Shown here in pieces: positions 7,617 to 15,210 of a DNA stretch of 37,912 nucleotides. A model generated the notes under the pieces. The model saw only the letters and a program-made list of their open reading frames with translations, searched no databases and had not been told where the DNA came from. Each line of letters starts with the position of its first letter. The first letter of the stretch is position 1. The position numbers were made by a program, and so were the translations under genes. The stretch lies in the NCBI GenBank assembly GCA_944325055.1, contig CALUYP010000067.1, positions 1 to 37,912 on the forward strand, given 5' to 3'. This stretch comes from an uncultured Elusimicrobiales bacterium (GTDB lineage Bacteria; Elusimicrobiota; Elusimicrobia; Elusimicrobiales; Elusimicrobiaceae).

Positions 7617-8211
7617 CGGACAAACGCTTCCTGCTGTGTTCCTAAAAGAATTAGCCGCAAAGGCAGACTTAATTGTAGCCGCCGACGGCGGCGCAGACCG
7701 GGCCTTACAGGCAGGCCTTACGCCGCAGATCATTATCGGCGATTTGGATTCGATATCCGCCCAAGCGAAAAAATGCGTCTCCTCGGAAAATCTAGTTTTT
7801 GTTCAGAATCAGAATAATACGGATTTGGAAAAATCGCTTGACTGGATCCTCTCGCATAAGATTACATCCTGTACGCTAGCCGGCTTTATGGGCGGCAGAT
7901 GGGATTTTACGTTTGGCAATCTGTTATCGGTTCTTCCTTATATACAGCGGATAAATCTCTTTTTTGCCGGACCGGGTTGGGAATTATATCCGATTCAAAA
8001 AAGCAAACGCTTCGGGTGTATGAAAGGAAAACGGGTAAGTCTAATTCCCGTGAGAAATTGTATGGGGGTTTGTCTGAAAGGGCTGAAATACCCCCTTCAA
8101 AACGCGTCCTTAAAAGCAGGTACCGGCCGAACGATAAGCAACGAAACAACAGGAAAATCTTTTTGCGTGGAACTCAAAAAGGGTTGCTTATTTGTTTACA
8201 AAGAGAACTAA
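7585..8211 (+). CDS. thiN: thiamine pyrophosphokinase
   Basis: Transfers pyrophosphate from ATP to thiamine, giving thiamine diphosphate in the cytoplasm. The 208-residue protein shows the N-terminal catalytic motifs VAADGGADRAL (about residue 31), PQIIIGDLDSI (about 50), NTDLEKSLDWIL (about 80) and GFMGGRWDFTFGNLL (about 100), followed by the smaller beta-sandwich thiamine-binding domain. GGAGG at 7576-7580 sets the ATG at 7585, inside the end of the symporter gene. The coupling suggests a salvage unit that imports and traps thiamine. A bidirectional terminator follows. Confidence 0.92.
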   Translation: MKKTHALLIGNGQTLPAVFLKELAAKADLIVAADGGADRALQAGLTPQIIIGDLDSISAQAKKCVSSENLVFVQNQNNTDLEKSLDWILSHKITSCTLAGFMGGRWDFTFGNLLSVLPYIQRINLFFAGPGWELYPIQKSKRFGCMKGKRVSLIPVRNCMGVCLKGLKYPLQNASLKAGTGRTISNETTGKSFCVELKKGCLFVYKEN

Positions 8212-8269
8212 TTTCTTGCAGGAGAAAGGATCTTTTTTCCCCTAGATTTTTAGAGTTCATAATCGTCAT

Positions 8270-8298
8270 AAAAAACCGCGCGGTCAGCGCGGTTTTTT
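8270..8298. terminator. bidirectional terminator between thiN and the TPR gene
   Basis: Stem CCGCGC / GCGCGG with loop GGTCA, flanked by six A on the left and six T on the right, so it can stop transcription from both sides. It lies between two convergent genes. Confidence 0.92.
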
Positions 8299-8311
8299 AT
8301 AAATCAGATCA

Positions 8312-9865
8312 TCATCGAACAACAGGTGGAAGTTTTTTGTATAATTTTGCGGCTTCTTTTATTTCAGTGCGTGCCATCTCCAAGTATTTACGGGACTGCT
8401 CCCACTCTCCCTTTTCGTATAATACTGCCCCCAAATGATACGCAATCTCCAAATTATCCGCTATCACGGAAGAAGGTATCGAAACAAGCAAATCGTAGGA
8501 CTCGTCCAACCGGCCTTGTTTAAAATATATCCACGCTTGGGTATCAATAAAAGAATAATCTTCCGGGAAAAGGGCTAAAGCACGTGCGGCATACTGCTGG
8601 GCCTCCTCCAGCCGCATCCCCCGCAAAGCTAAAGAATAAGCATATAAGTTTAACGCTGGAGCATTATGGGGATCGGCTTCCAGTAATTGCGCCAACTGGT
8701 TTTCCATTTCCTTATATTTTTTTAAACTTTCCAAGGTAAAAGCATACTGCAAACGCGCTTCGGCATAGGAAGGATTAGAATCTAAAAGTTTCTTAAAAAC
8801 CTTAGCGGCCTTTTTGTATTCTTCTGCCCCATTTAAAGCCAATGCGTAAAAATATCCTATTTCCACATTCCCATCAAATTTTTTATACGCCTGCTCTAAT
8901 GTTTTTAAACTTTCTTTCGGCTGGTTCAATCGCTGTTGGTAAAAACTAACCTGCAGCCATTTAGAAGCGGATCGGTCATAATCCTGTGAATCTTTTAAGT
9001 AACCAATCGCTCTTGAAAAATCACCTTTTTGTTCTGCAAGCAACGCCAAAAAATAAGAGGAAGGGACATCTCCCTTGTCGTCTGCTTTAGCTTTTAAAAA
9101 ATATTCTTCCGCTTTAGGGAAATCTTTTACCATCAAAAAAACGGATCCCATCCGCGAAAGTGTTCCCGCGTTGGCATAACCCATTTTTTCCAATTCCTCA
9201 AATTCGTGCAGCATCAAAAAATACTGGGAAGATCTTTCATAAATCTCCCCCCGTCCTAAACGTGGTTCCGGAAGGGTAGGATCATATTCAACCGCTTTAT
9301 TATAATACGACAACGCCTGGGAAGGATTTCCGGCTCTTAAATATAAAGTTCCAATTTCGGTATATATCTCGCCCGTTAAAGACGGATATTCCTCCGCCAA
9401 CGTCAACAGCTTTTCTACCGCTTTATCTATATCCATTACCGAAAGCAACAACACATATTGATATAAGATGCGTACATTATCGGGTTCCAGCTGTAACGCT
9501 TTTTCATAAGCTTGAGCGGCTTGCGCAAGATCTTTCGTTTTCCACAGATAAGCAGCATAAACCATCCAATCCTGCGCATCATTTTCGCCTTCATTAATAT
9601 AAGAAATATATGCTTCTGCTTGCTGAGTATCCCCCTGCGCCAGGGCTTGAGCCACCAACATCCGCTTAAGATATTTGGAATCCGGAGCCAATTGCAGTGT
9701 TTTCTCTAAATATTCTCCGGCCCGCGGATCGCCTTCGCGCTGTGCATAAACGGATTTTAAAAACTGCTTAAACAAACGCGCTTCTTGCTTGCTTTCTTGA
9801 TTAAGCGAAAAAGAAAAAGCGGGCAGGGCATACAAACACAATACCCCTATTAAATATTTTTTCAT
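8312..9865 (-). CDS. exported tetratricopeptide-repeat protein
   Basis: A 517-residue protein with a signal peptide (MKKYLIGVLCLYALPAFSFS) and then a solenoid of about a dozen TPR units. Recognisable ones include QAAQAYEKALQLEPDNVRI, GNPSQALSYYNKAVEYDPT, KAEEYFLKAKADDKGD and KAAKVFKKLLDSNPSYAEA. TPR arrays are protein-binding scaffolds; here probably periplasmic. The ATG at 9865 shares an ATGA with the stop of rimI, so it is the last gene of the tsaE-tsaB-rimI operon. A longer in-frame start at 9928 would lie within rimI and lose the signal peptide position. Partner unknown. Confidence 0.88.
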   Translation of the reverse strand: MKKYLIGVLCLYALPAFSFSLNQESKQEARLFKQFLKSVYAQREGDPRAGEYLEKTLQLAPDSKYLKRMLVAQALAQGDTQQAEAYISYINEGENDAQDWMVYAAYLWKTKDLAQAAQAYEKALQLEPDNVRILYQYVLLLSVMDIDKAVEKLLTLAEEYPSLTGEIYTEIGTLYLRAGNPSQALSYYNKAVEYDPTLPEPRLGRGEIYERSSQYFLMLHEFEELEKMGYANAGTLSRMGSVFLMVKDFPKAEEYFLKAKADDKGDVPSSYFLALLAEQKGDFSRAIGYLKDSQDYDRSASKWLQVSFYQQRLNQPKESLKTLEQAYKKFDGNVEIGYFYALALNGAEEYKKAAKVFKKLLDSNPSYAEARLQYAFTLESLKKYKEMENQLAQLLEADPHNAPALNLYAYSLALRGMRLEEAQQYAARALALFPEDYSFIDTQAWIYFKQGRLDESYDLLVSIPSSVIADNLEIAYHLGAVLYEKGEWEQSRKYLEMARTEIKEAAKLYKKLPPVVR

Positions 9866-10296
9866 AACTGTATCCCCATGATTAAAGCATCTTCTTTGCC
9901 GCCGTAAAATTTTTCCCGGCGGCCCCATTCTTTAAATCCGGCTTTTGTATACAGCGAGATGGCGGGTAAATTGGTTATATTTACTTCCAAAGTAATGGTT
10001 TTTCTGCCTTGTAGTTGTACATCACGCAACGCATGGGACAATAATCGAAATCCAATTCCCCGGCGGCAGGATTTAGGCTGTACAGCAAAATTCAGAATTT
10101 CAGCTATATCCGCTGCCTGCCGAAGGGCTAAAAACCCCAAAATTTCTCCGTCCTCTTCCCAACACCATACGCGTGCAGACGCGTTGGCTATTTCGCTGCA
10201 AAATCCTTTTTCTCCCCAATGTGCGCTCATGGGTTGCATTTGTTCGATTAAAGCCAGCCGAAAAGCATCTCTCCGCGCGGCACAGCGCATTTTCAT
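9862..10296 (-). CDS. rimI: ribosomal protein S18-alanine N-acetyltransferase (RimI, GNAT family)
   Basis: A 144-residue GNAT acetyltransferase; the RimI family acetylates the N-terminus of ribosomal protein S18. The acetyl-CoA loop is CRRGIGFRLLSHAL (near residue 77), followed by TLEVNITNLPAISLYTKAGF, which is the RimI signature (LEVxxxNxxAxxLYxxxGF). It sits in the classic tsaE-tsaB-rimI order, joined by ATGA overlaps both upstream (tsaB) and downstream (TPR gene). Its presumed substrate rpsR is also encoded in this window. Confidence 0.93.
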   Translation of the reverse strand: MKMRCAARRDAFRLALIEQMQPMSAHWGEKGFCSEIANASARVWCWEEDGEILGFLALRQAADIAEILNFAVQPKSCRRGIGFRLLSHALRDVQLQGRKTITLEVNITNLPAISLYTKAGFKEWGRREKFYGGKEDALIMGIQL

Positions 10297-10988
10297 ACAG
10301 GTTTGACCAATTCAAACCGGGCGGGTTTTAAATACAGCGGTTCCAAGGCATTCTGTTCCCACCGTTTATCCAGCGCCATTTCCAGCAAACGGGCCGGCTG
10401 GAGCTTGGATATGTTGGAGTTCGCCAGCGGGTACCTTGTTCCCAATAGACCATTCAAAGGACCGCCTTCTTTATCGACGCCGGCTATAAAAAGAGGCTGC
10501 TTGTAAGCTGCTAACCTCGCTAACAGCTCTTCGCGCGAAAGCCACGCCGGACCGGCATTTTCCCGATCGAAAATTTGCAAAAAGTATTCTTCTCTAAACG
10601 CATGCAGCACCACCGCCAACGCACCTTGCGGATTCTGTTTTTCCCAACGTTGAAACATACGGGAAGCCCTTGCTTGAAAATGTATGGCTTCAAACAGGGT
10701 GCTACCCCGCACCTCGGTATGATTTAGATACTTCATCATAGACGCAAACGTAAGCGAAATACGAATCCCGGTAAAACGCCCCGGCCCGCGAATTAAAAAA
10801 ATCCGGTTGATATCTTGTAAATTGGAATCGGCTTTACGCAATAATGTATTTAAAGCGGGAAATAACAATTTTTCTTGTTTAATTCCTTTACGCCGCACGG
10901 AATAAATCTTGCCCTCTTTTTCCAGCACTAAAAGCAAAGGGGAAGAGGAAGAGTCCATAACAAGCGTTACTTGTTTGCGGTTTTGCAT
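10293..10988 (-). CDS. tsaB: tRNA threonylcarbamoyladenosine biosynthesis protein TsaB
   Basis: Scaffold partner of TsaD in the complex that transfers the threonylcarbamoyl group to A37 of ANN-decoding tRNAs. The 231-residue ASKHA-fold protein has an N-terminal VTLVMDSSSS and the hallmark IRGPGRFTGIRISLTFA near residue 68. The ATG at 10988 lies within the end of tsaE and uses a run of seven G as ribosome binding site. A later in-frame Met (MDSSSS) is possible but has no such site. The stop overlaps rimI in ATGA. Confidence 0.93.
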   Translation of the reverse strand: MQNRKQVTLVMDSSSSPLLLVLEKEGKIYSVRRKGIKQEKLLFPALNTLLRKADSNLQDINRIFLIRGPGRFTGIRISLTFASMMKYLNHTEVRGSTLFEAIHFQARASRMFQRWEKQNPQGALAVVLHAFREEYFLQIFDRENAGPAWLSREELLARLAAYKQPLFIAGVDKEGGPLNGLLGTRYPLANSNISKLQPARLLEMALDKRWEQNALEPLYLKPARFELVKPV

Positions 10989-11443
10989 ATCCCCCCCAAT
11001 AACGCATCCGACACACGCCCAAAAGATTTAAGCGTAATCACACGTTCGTCGCCTTCTTTTAAAATAAAATCCATCTCCAATCGGTCCGACGGCATCATCT
11101 GCCGGATCGGATCCGGCCATTCAGCTAAGATAACGGCTTTTTCATCTTCCAGCATTTCTTCAAATCCCAAATTAAAAACTTCCCCTTCTTCCAAACGGAA
11201 TAAATCAATATGAAACAAGTGGTGTTTTTTATTCGTATATTTTTTCATCAGGCTGAAACTGGCGCTGGTAGGAGAACTTTTAAGGCCAAGAGCGGACGCC
11301 ACTCCTTTCACAAAAACGGTTTTCCCTGCGCCGATCGGCCCGCGCAAAAAAATAATTTCTCCCCCTTTTAACATACGGGCAAACCGGCGGGCCAATTCCA
11401 ATGTTTCTTGACGTGAGTGGGAAGAGATCTGGGCTGTTTGCAT
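10967..11443 (-). CDS. tsaE: tRNA threonylcarbamoyladenosine biosynthesis ATPase TsaE
   Basis: P-loop ATPase that recycles the TsaB-TsaD complex in t6A synthesis. From the chosen start the protein has 158 residues, with Walker A GPIGAGKT at about 35-42, SPTSASFSLMKKY as the switch-like segment, and the family signature HIDLFRLEEGEVFNLGFEE; ILAEWPD is the usual late motif. I prefer ATG 11443, which shares one base with the stop of the CBM48 gene (TAATG); an in-frame ATG at 11464 is the alternative. Neither has a strong ribosome binding site. Its last codons contain the G7 tract used by tsaB. Confidence 0.93.
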   Translation of the reverse strand: MQTAQISSHSRQETLELARRFARMLKGGEIIFLRGPIGAGKTVFVKGVASALGLKSSPTSASFSLMKKYTNKKHHLFHIDLFRLEEGEVFNLGFEEMLEDEKAVILAEWPDPIRQMMPSDRLEMDFILKEGDERVITLKSFGRVSDALLGGICKTANK

Positions 11444-11901
11444 TATTTTACCGTTTTGATACAAATTTCTCGCCCGTTCACTTCGCGGCGGTCTAAGTTA
11501 GTCGGATCGAGTACATCTTTCCCGTCCACAGAAAACACATACTTATATTCTCCGCCCGTTAGCGCAACAGACGTTTCAAAATATCCTTTTCGGTAGGGTT
11601 TCAAAACGATCGGATCTTTTCCCCACCGGTTAAAATCAGCCAGCAATTCCACTTTTTGGGCGCCGGGTGCGGTAATATAAAATTTACGGTATTTCACTTC
11701 CGTATCGTACGAATGGCGGACCGGCTGCATACGGGCAATTAAACTCTCTTTGTTTAAGGGAGCAACTGAAGCGGAACTTTCAATCGTATCGGCCGTGTAG
11801 TCATAATAGTCCTCCGAAGCCATAAAAAACCAAGTTAATACGATAACAATCAACAATATAAAAAGTACAAATAAGGCACCGGGCCTTTTAATTTTGGGCA
11901 T
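11443..11901 (-). CDS. small membrane-anchored protein with a CBM48-like (AMPK glycogen-binding) domain
   Basis: 152 residues: a basic N-terminus, one hydrophobic helix (about 9-27), a linker, and from about residue 70 a domain resembling family 48 carbohydrate-binding modules (KVELLADFNRWGKDPIVL, GYFETSVALTGGEYKYVFSV, DPTN). No catalytic domain is attached. In larger proteins this module recognises glycogen-like glucans, but some copies act only as structural domains. The gene overlaps the radical SAM gene by 14 nt and touches tsaE, so it belongs to the t6A operon although no link to tRNA modification is known to me. Function unknown. Confidence 0.85.
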   Translation of the reverse strand: MPKIKRPGALFVLFILLIVIVLTWFFMASEDYYDYTADTIESSASVAPLNKESLIARMQPVRHSYDTEVKYRKFYITAPGAQKVELLADFNRWGKDPIVLKPYRKGYFETSVALTGGEYKYVFSVDGKDVLDPTNLDRREVNGREICIKTVK

Positions 11902-12541
11902 CTAAAAAACTCCTTAAATAAAACTCCGCCCCCATGGTTTCGGCTATTTTTTGAACGGCTTTTCCATCGGCGCCGGTTTTATCTACACAGCTGGCTACTA
12001 CTTTATCAAAACCGGCCGCTACGCAAGCACGGATAAATTCGCATACCGATTCATACCCATTCTCATATCCATCGGCAGGGCGTACAATGCGGCGCCACGC
12101 CGCTTCATTTTCCGCATTTAAGCTGATGTTTACTACATCTACTACACGGCGCAAATCGGGTACGATGTCTTTATGGTTGATTAAATTTCCCAACCCGTTT
12201 GTATTTAAGCGAATCTTAAAAGGCGGATATTTAGCTTGGGCTATCCAGCCTTTAAGAGTCTGTGCGACAAACAAAAGCACTTCCAAGCGCATAGTCGGTT
12301 CGCCGTATCCGCAAAAGACCACTTCTTTAAAGGGCGCTTTCTTCAACTCTTTTTCAAGCGCGGCAACTACTTCATTTGCAGAAGGCTCCCGTCCTTGCAA
12401 ATTTAAGTTGTTGCCGTGAAAATCCATATGCCACTTGGTTTTAATGCAAAAAACACACAAGTTGGGACAACGGTTCGTAATATTCAAATAAACCCCGTCT
12501 CCAAAACGGTAAACGATTTTAGGCATCTCTTGTTTTTCCAT
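11888..12541 (-). CDS. radical SAM protein resembling the TatD-associated family
   Basis: A 217-residue radical SAM enzyme. The cluster motif CxxxCxxC is in NRCPNLCVFC near residue 24-31, followed by EVVFCGYGEPTMRLEVLL (the GGEP-like motif), IRLNTNGLGNL and VVNISLNAENEAAWRRI. This resembles short radical SAM proteins commonly found beside TatD nucleases, but no tatD is in the window. It has no extra iron-sulfur (SPASM) domain. ATG 12541 is preceded by AAGGGG and is the first gene of the operon leading to tsaE, tsaB, rimI and the TPR gene. Reaction unknown. Confidence 0.87.
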   Translation of the reverse strand: MEKQEMPKIVYRFGDGVYLNITNRCPNLCVFCIKTKWHMDFHGNNLNLQGREPSANEVVAALEKELKKAPFKEVVFCGYGEPTMRLEVLLFVAQTLKGWIAQAKYPPFKIRLNTNGLGNLINHKDIVPDLRRVVDVVNISLNAENEAAWRRIVRPADGYENGYESVCEFIRACVAAGFDKVVASCVDKTGADGKAVQKIAETMGAEFYLRSFLDAQN

Positions 12542-12560
12542 ATCAGCACCCCTTTATTGT

Positions 12561-12569
12561 ATTATAGCA
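12561..12569 (-). promoter_or_regulatory. extended -10 promoter for the radical SAM-tsaE-tsaB-rimI operon
   Basis: The minus strand reads TGCTATAAT (12569-12561), an extended -10 element, 19 nt before the start codon at 12541, with the AAGGGG ribosome binding site between. No good -35 is apparent, as expected for extended -10 promoters. Confidence 0.55.
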
Positions 12570-12604
12570 ATTTGCATACCACGGCACATAAGGGCGGGAG
12601 CAAC

Positions 12605-12633
12605 TGGTCAAGCGTGCTTAAAATTAATAAAAT
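12605..12633 (+). promoter_or_regulatory. tRNA-Ser promoter
   Basis: TGGTCA (12605-12610), a 17-base spacer and TAAAAT (12628-12633), placing initiation just before the tRNA 5' end at 12643. Divergent from the radical SAM operon promoter. Confidence 0.4.
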
Positions 12634-12642
12634 AGAAATTAA

Positions 12643-12727
12643 GGAGAGGTGGCCGAGTGGTTTAAGGCACCAGTCTTGAAAACTGGCATACCGCAAGGTA
12701 TCGAGGGTTCGAATCCCTCCCTCTCCG
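12643..12727 (+). tRNA. tRNA-Ser (anticodon UGA)
   Basis: Cloverleaf with acceptor GGAGAGG / CCTCTCC, anticodon stem CCAGT / ACTGG with loop CTTGAAA (TGA at 12677-12679), a long variable arm typical of tRNA-Ser, and T-arm GAGGG-TTCGAAT-CCCTC. The discriminator is G12727; CCA is not encoded. Confidence 0.96.
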
Positions 12728-12790
12728 CGGTTCTTAAAAAACAAAATACCCTCAAATCACGCGCTTCAAACAGCCTTATTCTAAATTTAA

Positions 12791-12824
12791 AAACATCCCA
12801 AGTGTTGGCTTGGGATGTTTTATA
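12791..12824. terminator. terminator downstream of tRNA-Ser
   Basis: A 12-bp perfect stem AAACATCCCAAG / CTTGGGATGTTT (12791-12802 and 12809-12820) with a six-base loop TGTTGG, followed by a short T-rich stretch. It also faces the 3' end of the convergent gene at 12899. Confidence 0.85.
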
Positions 12825-12898
12825 TACAACAGATACCATCATTCCTCCAAACGGCTTTGCAATAAAAGCGCACTCGCCATGAACCGCTACTCTCTTTG

Positions 12899-13432
12899 CT
12901 AGCTGCGGTATGGATCTTCCGAAACCGAATCTTCCTCTTCTTCATCAAAATCTTCCTCTTCGGCACGGATAGCTTGCGCAAATTCGGCCCAGTCCTTGGC
13001 AGAGGCTTCAAAACTAATCATCAACCCCGTATTGGAATACGGCCCAAACACTTTATCTTCCCCGGCAAAGATATTTTGTTCCAAAGTGACTTGCAATATA
13101 AAAGTATCCGGCTGGTTATAAGCCGAACAACACGCCGCCGGCGGTGGAACCGGACGCATATATAACGATACTTTTGGTTCCAACATATTCCAATTATTTT
13201 CTTTTCTTTCCGCCAGTGTCTGTGCAATAAAGTCGGAGAGGTAAATACTCTCTTCGTCTTTCAGCGCCACCAGTTTTTCTTCCCATTCGGGATTAAAGAC
13301 GCTTTTTCCCTCGCAATATAATCCCAACTGGTATTCCATAAATTCCCCTTCACTGCCCGGATTGGACCAAATGGTCAGCGGAGTAATCTCTAATTGGAAA
13401 TGTCCCTGTTTGCCGAATTTAATTTTTGCCAT
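12899..13432 (-). CDS. hypothetical protein with an acidic C-terminal tail
   Basis: 177 residues, not recognised. Start ATG 13432 is chosen because GAAGGAG lies 7-8 nt upstream; the frame stays open further upstream without a ribosome binding site. There is no signal peptide or membrane helix. The body looks alpha/beta ([34 protein letters not shown]), with a PVPPPAACC segment in the middle, and the last 20 or so residues are almost all Asp/Glu. A soluble cytoplasmic protein is likely. It stands alone between the tRNA-Ser terminator and a divergent gene; no functional clue from neighbours. Confidence 0.82.
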   Translation of the reverse strand: MAKIKFGKQGHFQLEITPLTIWSNPGSEGEFMEYQLGLYCEGKSVFNPEWEEKLVALKDEESIYLSDFIAQTLAERKENNWNMLEPKVSLYMRPVPPPAACCSAYNQPDTFILQVTLEQNIFAGEDKVFGPYSNTGLMISFEASAKDWAEFAQAIRAEEEDFDEEEEDSVSEDPYRS

Positions 13433-13518
13433 AAAAACTCCTTCATAAAAAATAAAATAAATCTGTTTTAGCGTCCATCCTGCCAACCGCGGAAGCCACC
13501 CGAACCGCCGCAGTCCCA

Positions 13519-13599
13519 CTAATCAATCTGCAAATTTTTACAAAACTCCTCCAACGAGGAAATGTAATAAATTTGTGGAAAACTGTGTTTAAACATCAT
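13519..13599 (-). CDS. possible 26-codon small ORF (weak)
   Basis: A short reading frame starting MMFKHSFPQIYYISS and ending with TAG at 13519 lies in the 220-bp gap between two divergent genes, on the minus strand. TATAAT sits four bases before the first ATG, so it would be nearly leaderless. No ribosome binding site. It could be a leader for the gene at 13432 or chance; I list it only because nothing else explains this gap. Confidence 0.15.
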   Translation of the reverse strand: MMFKHSFPQIYYISSLEEFCKNLQID

Positions 13600-13627
13600 T
13601 TTTATTATATTTATTTTCAGTTCATTT

Positions 13628-13636
13628 TGATAGAAT
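13628..13636 (+). promoter_or_regulatory. extended -10 promoter for the gene at 13654
   Basis: TGATAGAAT is an extended -10 element that would start transcription near 13643, eleven bases before the ATG, with AAAGGG at about 13640-13646. Confidence 0.35.
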
Positions 13637-13653
13637 ATAAAAAAGGGTTCTCT

Positions 13654-14271
13654 ATGCGTTATATTCTTTATTTATTTACAATGGCGTTGTTGTTTGTAGG
13701 CGGAATGATGGTGGGAAACATTTACCTGCCGCAGCGGGCTGCCACTTTGGCTTCTTCCGTATCCGTGCCGCCGTTGTCGCAAGAAAACCCGGTTCTGCAG
13801 GAAACAACTCTCCAGACGGCCGAGCGGAATTTAAATATTTTAAACCAAGCCCTGCAATCCTGCCCTGTGGTGGTAAACGAAGAGAAAGACCGGCTGGTTA
13901 ACCAAATTCGCCTGCTTTTGGCGCTGGAAGATTTTGAAATAAAAAAAGCACGCTTGGAATTAGAAATGGCTAAAAATACGGATACCAACCGCCCTACATC
14001 GCAATTTACAGAAGCGGTTTCCGATTATAATGCCGCCAGAGAATTTGCGGAACAAATGGCAAACGAACTTTTCCCCATGCCCGTTTCTGAACCAGCACCG
14101 GAACCGGAAACAACCTCTGAAAAAGAGAATCCGTCGGAGCAAACGCCCCTTCCCGCAACCGCCGACACAGCCGACACAGCCCAAGATGCGGTTAAAAACG
14201 AGAAAAAAGCCGCCCTGCCAGCCCAGACAGATTCTTCCTCTTTGCCAGCAGCAGCGTCCAGTAAGAAATAA
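13654..14271 (+). CDS. membrane-anchored coiled-coil protein of unknown function
   Basis: 205 residues. An N-terminal hydrophobic segment (MRYILYLFTMALLFVGGMM) serves as signal anchor or signal peptide. A helical, probably coiled-coil region (about 55-150) follows, with ERNLNILNQALQ and FEIKKARLELEMAK, and then a low-complexity Pro/Glu/Ala/Thr-rich tail. I chose ATG 13654 because it follows AAAGGG and starts the hydrophobic segment; earlier in-frame starts only add A/T-rich leader. The stop is 3 nt from the stop of the convergent nucleotidyltransferase gene. Likely facing the periplasm. Not assigned to a family. Confidence 0.8.
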   Translation: MRYILYLFTMALLFVGGMMVGNIYLPQRAATLASSVSVPPLSQENPVLQETTLQTAERNLNILNQALQSCPVVVNEEKDRLVNQIRLLLALEDFEIKKARLELEMAKNTDTNRPTSQFTEAVSDYNAAREFAEQMANELFPMPVSEPAPEPETTSEKENPSEQTPLPATADTADTAQDAVKNEKKAALPAQTDSSSLPAAASSKK

Positions 14272-14274
14272 TCG

Positions 14275-15207
14275 CTAATTGTTGTATTTATCCAACAAGA
14301 TATGTTCCGCTTTTTTCTTATGCAGGCGGGTTTGCGGCCCAATGATACAATCTTGCAATACACAATCCGCCAATTCAGCTTCGTACGCTACGGAAACGTA
14401 GGGCCCCAATATACAATTTTCAGCACGTACGCCGTCTGCAATCCAACAAGGCGGATTAATTTTATTTTTTTGTTCCAACTCGGTTGGCACCCGATGATGT
14501 CTGTCCAGAAGCAAACGGTTGGTCCGTAATAAAACTTCCACTGTACCACAGTCAAACCAATCATTCATTTTAACCGGTACAATTTCCATTCCGCGGGCCA
14601 ATAATACGGATAATGCATCGGTAAGCTGTATCTCGTTTTTAACGGTTTTACCAGACAAAATTACTTCTTCTAAGGCGCTAAACAATTGGGCGGAATCTAA
14701 AAATGAATAAGCCCCAATAATAGCTAAATTGGATTTTGGATGTTCTGGTTTTTCTTCAAACGATACGATATAATCTTCTTTTAATTCCACAATTCCAAAG
14801 CGGGACGGATCGGTCACCTCCCGAATGCCTATCGCATTTTTCCCGCCAAAAACCAATGGTTTCAGATCCCCGTCTACAATAGTATCTCCCAACAGAATAA
14901 AGCACGGGCCGGCCACGTACTCTTTCGCTAAATAAATGGCATGCCCCAACCCTTTGGGTTCAGGCTGTTCTATGAATGTTGCTTCCAGATGCGGATATTG
15001 GGAACGGACGAACTCTACAATCGCCTCTTTCTTATACCCGACAATAAAAACCGTTTTTTTAATTCCAAGCTGTTCCACTTGGTCCAAAATATGTCCCAAA
15101 ATAGGTTTTCCCGCCACAGAAATCATCGTTTTAGGCATGTGGGCCGTATAAGGAAGCAATCGCACTCCTTTTCCAGCCGCGGGGATAACAGCGGTAAATT
15201 CACTCAT
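14275..15207 (-). CDS. sugar-1-phosphate nucleotidyltransferase
   Basis: A 310-residue NTP_transferase protein that would activate a sugar-1-phosphate to an NDP-sugar. The N-terminal nucleotide-binding signature is PAAGKGVRLLPYTAHMPKTM, followed by GLGHAIYLAKEYV, FILLGDTIVDGDL and DWFDCGTVEVLLRTNRLLL. The last 60 residues look like a short left-handed beta-helix (CILGPYVSVAYEAELADCV). It resembles RmlA/GalU-type glucose-1-phosphate enzymes; the exact nucleotide and sugar cannot be read from the sequence. It follows malQ by 3 nt in one operon, which fits a role downstream of glucan breakdown. Confidence 0.88.
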   Translation of the reverse strand: MSEFTAVIPAAGKGVRLLPYTAHMPKTMISVAGKPILGHILDQVEQLGIKKTVFIVGYKKEAIVEFVRSQYPHLEATFIEQPEPKGLGHAIYLAKEYVAGPCFILLGDTIVDGDLKPLVFGGKNAIGIREVTDPSRFGIVELKEDYIVSFEEKPEHPKSNLAIIGAYSFLDSAQLFSALEEVILSGKTVKNEIQLTDALSVLLARGMEIVPVKMNDWFDCGTVEVLLRTNRLLLDRHHRVPTELEQKNKINPPCWIADGVRAENCILGPYVSVAYEAELADCVLQDCIIGPQTRLHKKKAEHILLDKYNN

Positions 15208-15210
15208 AAA

